A stretch of DNA of 23,095 nucleotides from Syntrophomonadaceae bacterium (lineage in GTDB: Bacteria > Bacillota > Dethiobacteria > DTU022): assembly GCA_003552365.1 (NCBI GenBank), contig PUKR01000128.1:1-23095 (forward strand). Reading direction: 5' to 3'. Each line of letters begins with the position of its first letter. Within the stretch, counting starts at the first letter, position 1. This document shows, in pieces, positions 15,575-22,300 of this stretch. The notes beneath the pieces were generated by a model that had not been told where the DNA came from, ran no database searches, and was given only the letters and a program-made list of their open reading frames with translations. The translations under genes and the position numbers were made by a program.

Positions 15575-16018
15575 TTAGGCCAATTTATGTTCACGGTATA
15601 ATTTTTCCTGTTGGTTGGCCAATTCCCTCAAAGTGTGGCTCTGCAATTCTTTTTTCATTGCTTCTTTAACGTTGGACCATACAGATCGGGTTACACACCG
15701 GACTGCCCTTTCGCAAGATTCATCATTATCTACACAGGAAACGGGTGCAATCGAACCTTCAACACTTTCTACAATGTCATATAAAGTAATGTTGTCCGGA
15801 TTAGCGGCTAAGTGATAACCTCCGCGGCTTCCTTTCTGGGTGCGGACGAAGCCCCGGGCCCTGAGGGGGGCCATTATTTGCTCCAGGTATTTAACCGAGA
15901 TATCTTGTTTGCAGGCAATGTCATTTAACTGAACCGGGTTCGTATTATAGTTAACGGCAAGTTCAATCATGGCCCGCGCAGCGTAACGTACTTTAGTTGA
16001 TAATTGCAGAACGTTCAA
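15575..16018 (-). CDS. Rrf2 family transcriptional regulator, IscR-like
   Basis: The product has a winged-helix DNA-binding domain (LSTKVRYAARAMIELA, then ISVKYLEQIMAPLRARGFVRTQKGSRGGY) followed by three cysteines in SCVDNDESCERAVRC. In E. coli IscR the [2Fe-2S]-binding cysteines are 92, 98 and 104; here they would be 92, 99 and 105 if translation begins at the CTG at 16009-16007. The nominal TTG start at 16018 touches the AGGAGG ribosome binding site (16019-16024) with zero spacing, whereas CTG has a 9-nt spacing and gives the canonical Rrf2 beginning M-Q-L-S-T-K. The protein probably senses iron-sulfur or redox state. A strong promoter lies upstream with a dyad at its start site, suggesting autoregulation. 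Wider targets are unknown. Confidence 0.92.
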   Translation of the reverse strand: MNVLQLSTKVRYAARAMIELAVNYNTNPVQLNDIACKQDISVKYLEQIMAPLRARGFVRTQKGSRGGYHLAANPDNITLYDIVESVEGSIAPVSCVDNDESCERAVRCVTRSVWSNVKEAMKKELQSHTLRELANQQEKLYREHKLA

Positions 16019-16055
16019 CCTCCTTTTTCTGGCACAATAACAGTATCTCTATTTT

Positions 16056-16069
16056 GTTAATAGGTAAAC
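16056..16069. promoter_or_regulatory. Imperfect dyad at the rrf2 transcription start, possible autoregulatory operator
   Basis: GTTAATAGGTAAAC is partly palindromic (GTT...AAC ends) and lies just downstream of the rrf2 -10 box, where a repressor would block the promoter. The symmetry is imperfect. Confidence 0.3.
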
Positions 16070-16076
16070 CAATATT

Positions 16077-16105
16077 ATTTTAACTTTAAACAAACTATTT
16101 GTCAA
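16077..16105 (-). promoter_or_regulatory. Promoter of the rrf2 gene
   Basis: On the minus strand a perfect -35 TTGACA (16105-16100), a 17-bp spacer and -10 TAAAAT (16082-16077) form a near-consensus sigma-A promoter about 60 bp upstream of the coding region. Confidence 0.85.
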
Positions 16106-16147
16106 AGAAAGTTTTTATTTAGCCGAATTCTAAGTAAACGATTTGCT

Positions 16148-16185
16148 CAAAATAAAGGCGTCCGGCCTTATATAACCGGAAGCCT
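16148..16185 (-). terminator. Terminator of the dodecin gene
   Basis: The arms AGGCGTCCGG (16156-16165) and CCGGAAGCCT (16176-16185) pair at nine of ten positions. On the minus strand the hairpin is followed by TTTATTTT, a fair T-tract, and it lies about 80 bp after the dodecin stop. The plus-strand side is also T-rich, so it may work in both directions. Confidence 0.75.
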
Positions 16186-16265
16186 ATATTTTTAAAAAGG
16201 TTGGACAGATATCCACACTGTACCACGAAAACTAACTGGAAAGGTAAAGCATGGAAAAACGTTTA

Positions 16266-16472
16266 TTATTCACCCTGGTATTTAAAAGAAACGTCCATTT
16301 TTACCCGGTACACCAGTTCCCCACTATCAATCTTCAGGTCCATTTCTTTAACCTCTGCAACCCTCAGGTCACGAAGAGATTTTGACGCAGTTTCTACAAC
16401 AACCCGGGCTGCGTCTTCCCAAGACTTTGTGCTGGTCCCGACAAGTTCAATCACCTTGTATACGCTTTCCAC
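16266..16472 (-). CDS. Dodecin family flavin-binding protein
   Basis: The product is 68 residues, the normal size of dodecins, which form hollow dodecamers that store or buffer flavins and, in some bacteria, coenzyme A. It shows the whole family pattern: YKVIELVGTSTKSWEDAA, a helix (ARVVVETASKSLRDLRVAEV) and beta strands ending in YRVKMDVSFKY. The start is GTG 16472-16470 with GGAGGAG 6-7 nt upstream. It has its own promoter, overlapped by a 33-bp palindrome, and its own terminator, so it is a single-gene, regulated unit. A flavin buffer fits a genome with a large flavoprotein operon, although that link is inference. Confidence 0.93.
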   Translation of the reverse strand: MESVYKVIELVGTSTKSWEDAARVVVETASKSLRDLRVAEVKEMDLKIDSGELVYRVKMDVSFKYQGE

Positions 16473-16491
16473 GGCGCTCCTCCTCTCACAG

Positions 16492-16524
16492 AATAGTATT
16501 TATATATATATTATAAATACTATT
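16492..16524. promoter_or_regulatory. 33-bp perfect palindrome (13-bp arms) over the dodecin promoter
   Basis: The arms AATAGTATTTATA (16492-16504) and TATAAATACTATT (16512-16524) are exact reverse complements around a 7-bp AT spacer. The right arm and spacer cover the -10 box and part of the spacer of the dodecin promoter, a classic repressor-operator position. The regulator is unknown; the neighbouring Rrf2 protein is one candidate. Confidence 0.65.
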
Positions 16525-16538
16525 TGGGGATGAGTCAA
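16510..16538 (-). promoter_or_regulatory. Promoter of the dodecin gene
   Basis: On the minus strand -35 TTGACT (16538-16533), a 17-bp spacer and a perfect -10 TATAAT (16515-16510) precede the dodecin start by about 38 bp. Confidence 0.85.
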
Positions 16539-16629
16539 TATTTAGCAAATTATAACCAGGTAACCCCGCAAACTTTCAGGCACAGCTAAAGCGTTAAGCA
16601 AGGTAAAGTGATTAGCAGCATTCACTTTC

Positions 16630-17499
16630 TTAGAGAGTTGTAAGGCTGTCAAATGAAGGCTGGATCATCAAGCCAATCGCCCCGGGTCCTATATGAGTCC
16701 CTATCGCCGGTCCAACCATGCCTAAGTATAAATCCTCTATTTCATATTCTGCTTTTAATTTTTCCAAAAGAACCCGGGCGTTATCTTCCCCCCCACCGGT
16801 ATAAACTACGGAAAGATTTACCGGTTGCTCGGGCTCGAGATTTTTTAAAGCAGCATTAATCAGGGTCGGAATTACCCTGGAACGACCGCGGACTTTGTCG
16901 TAAGGGGCCACCATTCCCTCAGGATCGGCATAAAGAATAGGCCTGATTTGTAAAAGGGATCCGGCCAGCGAAGCTGCTTTACCGATGCGCCCGTTTCTTT
17001 GTAAAAATTCGAGAGTGTCAACCGCAAAAACACTAAAAGTTCTCTCAATTGAACGGTTCGCGATCTCCAAAGTTTCTTCTAATGACATTCCTCTGTGAAT
17101 TGCTTCTGCCGCACACAGTACAGTTCTGCCAATACCCTGGGAGGCATTTTTACTATCAACGGGAATGACTTTGGAACTAACCATTCCGGAAGCTACTTCA
17201 ACTGAATTTAGAGTGCCGCTCAGTTTTCCGGAAATATGAATACTGATGATTACATCTTCAGGTGAAGCAGTTTCTTCATAAACCCGGCGAAACATTTCCG
17301 GGGAAGGCTGGGTGGTTTTGGGCAGTTCATCTTCTGAAGTCAATTTTTGATAAAATATTTCTGCAGGCAGGTCTACTCCATCAGCGAATGATTCTGAACC
17401 AAAAGTGACCGTCAGGGGAACAACTTTGATATTGTACTTATCAATTTGTTTTTCTGAAAGGTCTGCAGTACTGTCGGTAACAATTTTTATTCGGGCCAT
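16630..17499 (-). CDS. DegV family fatty-acid-binding protein
   Basis: DegV proteins bind a fatty acid between two domains; related FakB proteins present it to fatty acid kinase for phospholipid synthesis. The product is 289 residues, standard length. Family motifs are KIVTDSTADLS (5-15), VVPLTVTFGSESFADGVDL, TTQPSPEMF, IISIHISGKLSGTLNS and the C-terminal HIGPGAIGL. ATG 17499-17497 follows AAGGAGAG with about 7 nt spacing. No DhaK/FakA-like gene is seen in the window. A weak dyad TTAGA / TCTAA lies upstream at 17532-17546, but I could not assign a clear promoter. Confidence 0.93.
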   Translation of the reverse strand: MARIKIVTDSTADLSEKQIDKYNIKVVPLTVTFGSESFADGVDLPAEIFYQKLTSEDELPKTTQPSPEMFRRVYEETASPEDVIISIHISGKLSGTLNSVEVASGMVSSKVIPVDSKNASQGIGRTVLCAAEAIHRGMSLEETLEIANRSIERTFSVFAVDTLEFLQRNGRIGKAASLAGSLLQIRPILYADPEGMVAPYDKVRGRSRVIPTLINAALKNLEPEQPVNLSVVYTGGGEDNARVLLEKLKAEYEIEDLYLGMVGPAIGTHIGPGAIGLMIQPSFDSLTTL

Positions 17500-17887
17500 T
17501 TTATTTCTCTCCTTTTTACGATTAAAAGTTGTTAGAGTTATTCTAAATATAATATATCATAGTGGGTTTGTTTTGTGCATACATTATATAAAATTTGGAG
17601 ACTTTTCAGCCATTTTCATATTAACTCCGGCAAGCCTGGAATAACAACTTACACGCGTAGCTTTTCTTTCAGGCAGTTTAATCCACAGCCTTGTAATGAC
17701 CGAACAGAAACATAATTTGCTATGCTGCTAAACCAGTCTAAAATGCAGTACTGCTGAGCATAAAATTTGTCTTAAATATACCTGGCGGCAAGTAGCCGCA
17801 AGCATCTAGTTATTGGTAGCGGGCTGTTTAATGATTATATTATTTATGATAGAATACAGTAAAGCGATTTGAGAGGGGATGTTATTT
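17500..17887. other. Divergent intergenic region between degV and the DUF151 gene
   Basis: No gene is supported. The region must hold promoters for both flanking genes. On the plus strand TAGAAT (about 17852) could be a -10 box with a poor -35 TTTAAT. Structured spots are TATGCT/AGCATA (17721-17726 with 17757-17762) enclosing the palindrome GCAGTACTGC (17745-17754), and a hairpin GCGGC-AAGTA-GCCGC (17785-17799). None is followed by a T-run. Confidence 0.45.
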
Positions 17888-18322
17888 GTGATTAAAATGG
17901 AGGTTAAAACGGTAACAGCAGATCAGGGCGGGAATTTCCTGGTACTGCTAATGGATAATGAGGAAAAGAAAGTGTTGCCTATTTCAATCGGCCCGTTAGA
18001 AGCTCAGGCAATTGCCCTGGTTTTACAGGGTGAAACACCTCCCCGACCGTTAACTCATGACCTCCTCAAGTCTGTTTGTGAAAATCTTGGTGCAGATATG
18101 GAAAAAATCGTAATAACCGATATAATGGAGAGTACATTCTATGCAGAAGTATATTTGAATCAAAATAACGAATCAATAATTGTTGATTCCAGGCCCAGCG
18201 ATGCTATTGCTTTAGCCCTGCGTTTTGAAGCGCCGATTTACATGGCGACCAAGCTGGTAGAGTTTACTTATGATTACCAGGATATAATTGCCCGTGAAGG
18301 CGGGGATGAAGAACTGCACTAA
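17888..18322 (+). CDS. Bifunctional nuclease (BFN/DUF151) family protein
   Basis: The product is 144 residues with the DUF151 pattern: MIKMEVKTVTADQ at the start, VLPISIGPLEAQAIAL, RPLTHDLLKSV and the conserved DSRPSDAIALALRFEAPIY. Some members have been described as bifunctional nucleases; the role in bacteria is poorly known. I prefer GTG 17888, which follows GAGAGGGG with 9 nt spacing and gives the typical MIxMxV beginning; the in-frame ATG at 17879 touches that ribosome binding site. It is followed by a long hairpin and seems to be transcribed alone. Confidence 0.9.
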   Translation: MIKMEVKTVTADQGGNFLVLLMDNEEKKVLPISIGPLEAQAIALVLQGETPPRPLTHDLLKSVCENLGADMEKIVITDIMESTFYAEVYLNQNNESIIVDSRPSDAIALALRFEAPIYMATKLVEFTYDYQDIIAREGGDEELH

Positions 18323-18361
18323 AGATAACAGGTGCAATGGATATTTTGTAATTTACTATTT

Positions 18362-18407
18362 GGGATTGGAGCTGGCTATTTATAGCCGGTTCCAGTCCCT
18401 TCACCTT
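18362..18407 (+). terminator. Long hairpin after the DUF151 gene, probable terminator
   Basis: The arms 18362-18379 and 18382-18399 pair over 18 positions, with three G-T wobbles and the rest Watson-Crick, around a very small TT/AT loop. The following TTCACCTTTGT is only moderately T-rich, so it could also act as an RNA-stabilising end structure. Confidence 0.65.
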
Positions 18408-18502
18408 TGTACATGGGAATTATAGCATTGAGAACTTGAGGCTATCTTTGCATAAGTGGTTGTTATAAACTGTAAAAAATTTGAGGTACGGGGATATAGA
18501 AT

Positions 18503-19903
18503 ATGAAGCAATTGGTTACGCTGCAAAAAGAGAAAATATACCAGGACTTATGGCGTCTTTCCTGGCCGGTAATGATGTTCATGGTTTTTCAGACTTCCCT
18601 GGAATTGATCGACTTCTTTTGGGTGGGGATGCTTGGCACGGAAGCCCTGGCAGCCCTTTCCCTTTCACATAATATTTTTTGGATGCTTTTTACTCTGTCT
18701 CAATTGATTACTGTTTCCACGCTTTCTCTATCCTCCCGCTACAGGGGCAGTGGAGATTTAGAGGGAATAAGAACCGTGGCACGTCATACCCTCTGGTTGG
18801 CCTTCCTTCTATCCGTCGCGGTTATTACTTTTATTTTTACCCTCGGTGACTATGTGCTTTCTCTTTACCAGGTTGAACCGGAAGTTCACCGCCAGGCTTT
18901 GATCTACCTGCAGGTAGCAGGAACCAGCTTCCTGTTTCTTTATGGAGGCATTGGCCTGGCTTTTTGCCTGCAGGGAGTAGGCGACTCCTATACTTCAATG
19001 GGCATGTTGATTTTTACTAATATAATCAACATTGTTTTGGATCCAATTTTAATTTTTGGCCTGCTGGGATTACCGGAGCTTGGCATCCTGGGAGCGGCAC
19101 TGGCATCACTTATTGCGAGAGCAGTCGGCTTTTCCCTGATTCTTTATGTTGTTATAAGCGGAAAGATCTCGCCGAGCCGCTTGAAGGTACCCAAACTGTT
19201 TAGCCTCAAACTTTCTGCTGACATGTTTAAAAGAATGCTGCGTATCGGGTTCCCTGCCAGTCTCCAGGGGATGACCAGACCTTTAACCGGGGCAATTATG
19301 ATGTGGGTTGTGGCTTTGTTTGGCACCGAAGCAGTTGCAGCTTTTGGGATTGGCCTACGCTTGCTTAGTTTTTGCTTTATATTGATCGCCGGTTTAAACA
19401 TGGGCACTGCTACCATGGTTGGACAAAGCCTGGGTGCAAAGTTAAAGGATCTAACCGAAGAAGTGATTGCGAGGGCGATGCGTCTGGCTGTGTCCATTCA
19501 AACCATTATGGGAGTAATTGCTTTTTTTGCCGCGCCGGTAATTATGAACACTTTTGCCGATGATCCCAAAGTAATCGATATGGGCACCGCTTACATACGT
19601 TTACTGGTCCCTGCGTTAATCGTCATGGGGCCGCTACACGTCATTGCTGCGACGTTTAAAGGGGCCGGCAATACCATACCCCACATGATTAGCGCTCTGA
19701 TTGCCAACTGGCTGGTTAAAATACCCATGGCCATGCTTTTGGCGATAGTTTTTAACCTGGAAACAGATGGAGTGTGGTTGGCCATTACCCTGTCAATTTT
19801 TGCTGAACTGGGCATAATATCCATTTGGTACCGGCGCAGAGATTGGATTTACCGGGATTCCGGGGTTTACAGGAAGAGTGAGGCCCGGATCAAAGCTTAT
19901 TAA
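18503..19903 (+). CDS. MATE family efflux transporter
   Basis: The product is 466 residues, a normal length for MATE exporters, which expel cationic drugs or metabolites in exchange for Na+ or H+. About twelve hydrophobic segments are visible in two homologous halves. Family-like motifs include DFFWVGMLGTEALAALSLS near residues 37-55 in the first half and MMWVVALFGTEAVAAFGIG in the second half. ATG 18503 is preceded by GGGG at 9 nt. It stands between the DUF151 hairpin and a strong terminator, so it is probably a single-gene unit. Substrate cannot be predicted. Confidence 0.93.
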   Translation: MKQLVTLQKEKIYQDLWRLSWPVMMFMVFQTSLELIDFFWVGMLGTEALAALSLSHNIFWMLFTLSQLITVSTLSLSSRYRGSGDLEGIRTVARHTLWLAFLLSVAVITFIFTLGDYVLSLYQVEPEVHRQALIYLQVAGTSFLFLYGGIGLAFCLQGVGDSYTSMGMLIFTNIINIVLDPILIFGLLGLPELGILGAALASLIARAVGFSLILYVVISGKISPSRLKVPKLFSLKLSADMFKRMLRIGFPASLQGMTRPLTGAIMMWVVALFGTEAVAAFGIGLRLLSFCFILIAGLNMGTATMVGQSLGAKLKDLTEEVIARAMRLAVSIQTIMGVIAFFAAPVIMNTFADDPKVIDMGTAYIRLLVPALIVMGPLHVIAATFKGAGNTIPHMISALIANWLVKIPMAMLLAIVFNLETDGVWLAITLSIFAELGIISIWYRRRDWIYRDSGVYRKSEARIKAY

Positions 19904-19955
19904 TAATATCTGTGCCTTATGAGCCGTATGAGCGTCATCAGGCCAAAAGCAGCAC

Positions 19956-20010
19956 GGCTGAGCAGACACTAACTTATTATATATCAATTGTCTGCTCGGC
20001 CTGTTTACTT
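19956..20010 (+). terminator. Strong terminator-like hairpin after the MATE gene
   Basis: GGCTGAGCAGACA (19956-19968) pairs with TGTCTGCTCGGCC (19989-20001), 13 bp with one wobble, loop of 20 AT-rich bases, then TGTTTACTTTG. The loop is long but the stem is GC-rich. Confidence 0.65.
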
Positions 20011-20077
20011 TGTCCCCGGCAGGCAATTTAATCAGCGCCATGTTAATTGTTTTCCTGGTTAGCGTTACTTTTGGCGA

Positions 20078-20116
20078 CAGGTAAAATAAAAATGGCTGAC
20101 AAGCTGCAGCCATTTT
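20078..20116 (-). terminator. Terminator of the opp operon
   Basis: On the minus strand AAAATGGCTG (20116-20107) pairs perfectly over 10 bp with CAGCCATTTT (20098-20089), followed by TATTTTACC. It lies just after the small membrane ORF and about 200 bp beyond the oppF stop, so the transcript includes that ORF. Confidence 0.8.
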
Positions 20117-20122
20117 CTAGTT

Positions 20123-20314
20123 TTAAAACCAGAGCCAAAAGAGAAGGTAAATAACAACCACCACTATGATTAAAGTAACCACTAGTTGTGGTAGTAGCAG
20201 GCGGTACATCGCAATACAGAAAGCGAAAATATTTTTCCAGGTGAAAACAACCTGCTCGTTGTCTTCTTTTTTTTCTCCATCTTTGGGTGGTTTACTTGAA
20301 TCGTTACCGTTCAG
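20123..20314 (-). CDS. Small membrane protein ORF after oppF (CTG start proposed)
   Basis: This 63-codon ORF lies between the oppF stop and the operon terminator. It has no ATG, GTG or TTG at its 5' end, so standard callers miss it. The product would begin LNGNDSSKPPKDGEKKEDNE, a hydrophilic charged segment, then continue with VFTWKNIFAFCIAMYRLLL, one strongly hydrophobic helix (LVVTLIIVVVVIYLLFWLWF) and a stop. CTG 20314-20312 follows AGGAGGGG (20331-20324) with 9 nt spacing. The ORF is in frame with oppF, separated only by TGA 20323-20321, so readthrough is an alternative. A third option is ATG 20280 plus a -1 shift on A-AAA-AAG. I do not recognise a family. Composition and placement look coding, but the start is unproven. 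Confidence 0.5.
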   Translation of the reverse strand: MNGNDSSKPPKDGEKKEDNEQVVFTWKNIFAFCIAMYRLLLPQLVVTLIIVVVVIYLLFWLWF

Positions 20315-20320
20315 TATTAA

Positions 20321-21295
20321 TCACCCCTCCTGGACCAGGTGGCAGGAAACAAAGTGCCCCGAATTGATTTCCCGTAACTCCGGTTCTTCCTGCCTGCAGC
20401 GCTTTTCAGCATAGCGGCAGCGGGGATTAAAGTTGCAGCCGGGTGGAGGATCAGCAGGGCTCGGGACATCACCGCTTAAAATTATTCGCTCAAGTTTAGA
20501 ATCCGGATCCAGTACAGGTACCGCAGACAATAGCGCTTGAGTGTAAGGATGCAGGGGGTTTTGGTACAGTTCTTTTTTCTCACAAATTTCAACAACTTTA
20601 CCAAGATACATAACTGCCACATTATCTGAGATATGACGAACCATGCTTAAATCATGGGAAATGAAAAGGTAAGTAAGCCCGAACTTGTCTTGCAAATCTT
20701 CCATTAAGTTTACTATTTGAGCCTGGATGGAAACATCCAGTGAGGAGATTGGTTCATCGGCCACCACAAAGTCAGGATTGAGGGTAAGTGCACGGGCGAT
20801 TCCCACACGCTGCCGCTGCCCGCCTGAAAATTCATGTGGATAGCGCCTGTGATGGTGGGGAGCAAGGCCGCAAACATCAAGCATGTATTCCACTCTTTCC
20901 TGCTTTTCTTTGCCGGTGGCGATGCCGTGGATTTCCAGGGATTCGCCAATAATTTCACCCACGTTTAAGCGGGGGTTTAAAGAGCTGAAAGGATCCTGGA
21001 AAATAATCTGCAGTTCTCGGCGCAGCAGGCGCAGTTCATTTTTATCGGTTTCAAATATATTATTTCCCTTGTAATAAACCCGGCCGCCGCTGGGATCTAA
21101 CAACTTTAAAATGGTACGACCCAGGGTTGATTTACCACACCCTGATTCCCCAACCAGGCCTAATGTTTCCCCTTTTTTTATTTTGAAGCTGACATCATCT
21201 ACAGCTTTAACCTGGCCAATGATTCTTGAAAAAACTCCTCCGCGGATAGGAAAATATTTTTTTACATTTTCCAGCTGAAGTATTGATTCGTTCAT
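20321..21295 (-). CDS. oppF: Oligopeptide/dipeptide ABC transporter ATP-binding protein OppF/DppF
   Basis: This is one of the two ATPases that power peptide (or nickel/glycoside) import. The product is 324 residues. Walker A GESGCGKST lies near residue 50, the Q-loop in IIFQDPFSSLNP, the ABC signature FSGGQRQRVGIARAL, Walker B in DFVVADEPISSLD and the switch His in FISHDLS. The C-terminal oligopeptide-transporter extension with cysteines (PPGCNFNPRCRYAEKRC, then HFVSCHLV) is complete. ATG 21295-21293 overlaps the oppD stop by ATGA; GGGGAGGG lies 10 nt upstream. The stop TGA is followed in the same frame by a small membrane ORF. Confidence 0.94.
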   Translation of the reverse strand: MNESILQLENVKKYFPIRGGVFSRIIGQVKAVDDVSFKIKKGETLGLVGESGCGKSTLGRTILKLLDPSGGRVYYKGNNIFETDKNELRLLRRELQIIFQDPFSSLNPRLNVGEIIGESLEIHGIATGKEKQERVEYMLDVCGLAPHHHRRYPHEFSGGQRQRVGIARALTLNPDFVVADEPISSLDVSIQAQIVNLMEDLQDKFGLTYLFISHDLSMVRHISDNVAVMYLGKVVEICEKKELYQNPLHPYTQALLSAVPVLDPDSKLERIILSGDVPSPADPPPGCNFNPRCRYAEKRCRQEEPELREINSGHFVSCHLVQEG

Positions 21296-22278
21296 GACTT
21301 AATTTCCCTCCCCTGCTTACTGAAAAGCCAGCAGCTAACATGGTGGCCGTCGGAAATTGTTTGTTTTTCGGGGAACTTTTCTTTACAGATATCCATGACT
21401 TTATTGCAGCGGGGATGGTAAGGGCATCCACCGGGCATGTTTAAGGGATTGGGGACTGCTCCCGGAATTGAGTCTAACTTTTCAAGATCTACATTTATTT
21501 GTGGCTTTGAGTTGATTAGACCGATGGTATAGGGGTGCTTGGGATCCTTTACCAGGGAGCTGATATCTGTATCTTCAATTATTGAACCGCAGTACATGAC
21601 TATTACCCTTTCGACCATTTCAGAGATAACACCCAGGTCATGACTGATAAAAATAATTGAAGTATTAATTCGCTCTTTTAAGTCCCTCATCAGTTCGAGG
21701 ATTTGCGCTTGAATTGTTACATCAAGGGCTGTGGTTGGTTCATCGGCAAAAAGAATCTTAGGTTCGCATGAGAGCGCCATGGCTATCATCGCTCTTTGCC
21801 TCATCCCTCCACTTAACGAGTGAGGGTATTCATGAAATACTTTTTCAGCCCTGGGGATCCCGACTAACTTAAGCATTTCTATACTTTTATCCTGGGATTG
21901 CTTTTTATCTAAACCCTGGTGTAAACGGATTGCTTCCTGGAGCTGGAACCCGATGGTATAAACCGGGTTGAGTGAAGTCATCGGTTCCTGGAAAATAAAG
22001 GCCATATCATTGCCCCTGATACTTCGCATTTTCTTTTCACTGAGTGATTGAAGTTCGACACCATCTAAAAGCATGGCTTCAGCTTCAACTTTTCCGGGAT
22101 GCCCGATTAACCGCATAATGCTTAAACAGGCTACGCTTTTCCCGCAGCCTGATTCGCCGACGATCCCAAGGGATTCACCGCGGTTTAGATTAAATGAAAT
22201 GCCATTTACAGCCGGGACTACCCCGTCTTCTGTATGAAATCTGGTATATAAGTTTTTAACCTGGAGCAGTTCGGACAA
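21292..22278 (-). CDS. oppD: Oligopeptide/dipeptide ABC transporter ATP-binding protein OppD/DppD
   Basis: This is the partner ATPase of OppF. The product is 328 residues from TTG 22278. Motifs are Walker A GESGCGKS, Q-loop AFIFQEPMTSLNP, signature LSGGMRQRAMIAMAL, Walker B ILFADEPTTALD, switch FISHDLG and the C-terminal Cys region (GGCPYHPRCNKVMDIC). An in-frame GTG at 22290 is possible, but it is part of the AGAGGTGA ribosome binding site; TTG 22278 has 8 nt spacing and gives the family-like start MSELLQVKNLYTRFHT. It lies 22 nt after oppC and overlaps oppF by 4 nt, so the three are one operon. Confidence 0.94.
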   Translation of the reverse strand: MSELLQVKNLYTRFHTEDGVVPAVNGISFNLNRGESLGIVGESGCGKSVACLSIMRLIGHPGKVEAEAMLLDGVELQSLSEKKMRSIRGNDMAFIFQEPMTSLNPVYTIGFQLQEAIRLHQGLDKKQSQDKSIEMLKLVGIPRAEKVFHEYPHSLSGGMRQRAMIAMALSCEPKILFADEPTTALDVTIQAQILELMRDLKERINTSIIFISHDLGVISEMVERVIVMYCGSIIEDTDISSLVKDPKHPYTIGLINSKPQINVDLEKLDSIPGAVPNPLNMPGGCPYHPRCNKVMDICKEKFPEKQTISDGHHVSCWLFSKQGREIKS

Positions 22279-22300
22279 AACCTGTATCACCTCTTGTATC

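Noticed and set aside
16201..16533. Plus-strand open frame of 110 codons across the dodecin gene
   Set aside because: It is antisense to a clear dodecin gene and covers its promoter; the translation has no protein-like pattern.
20290..20330. oppF TGA read as selenocysteine, joining OppF to the small membrane ORF
   Set aside because: Only a weak 4-bp TGAA/TTCA pairing lies close behind the TGA, at the wrong distance for a SECIS, and OppF already ends at its normal family length. Readthrough remains only an alternative expression route.
20166..20414. Plus-strand open frame of 82 codons at the oppF 3' end
   Set aside because: It overlaps oppF and the small membrane ORF antisense, has no ribosome binding site, and its composition looks non-coding.
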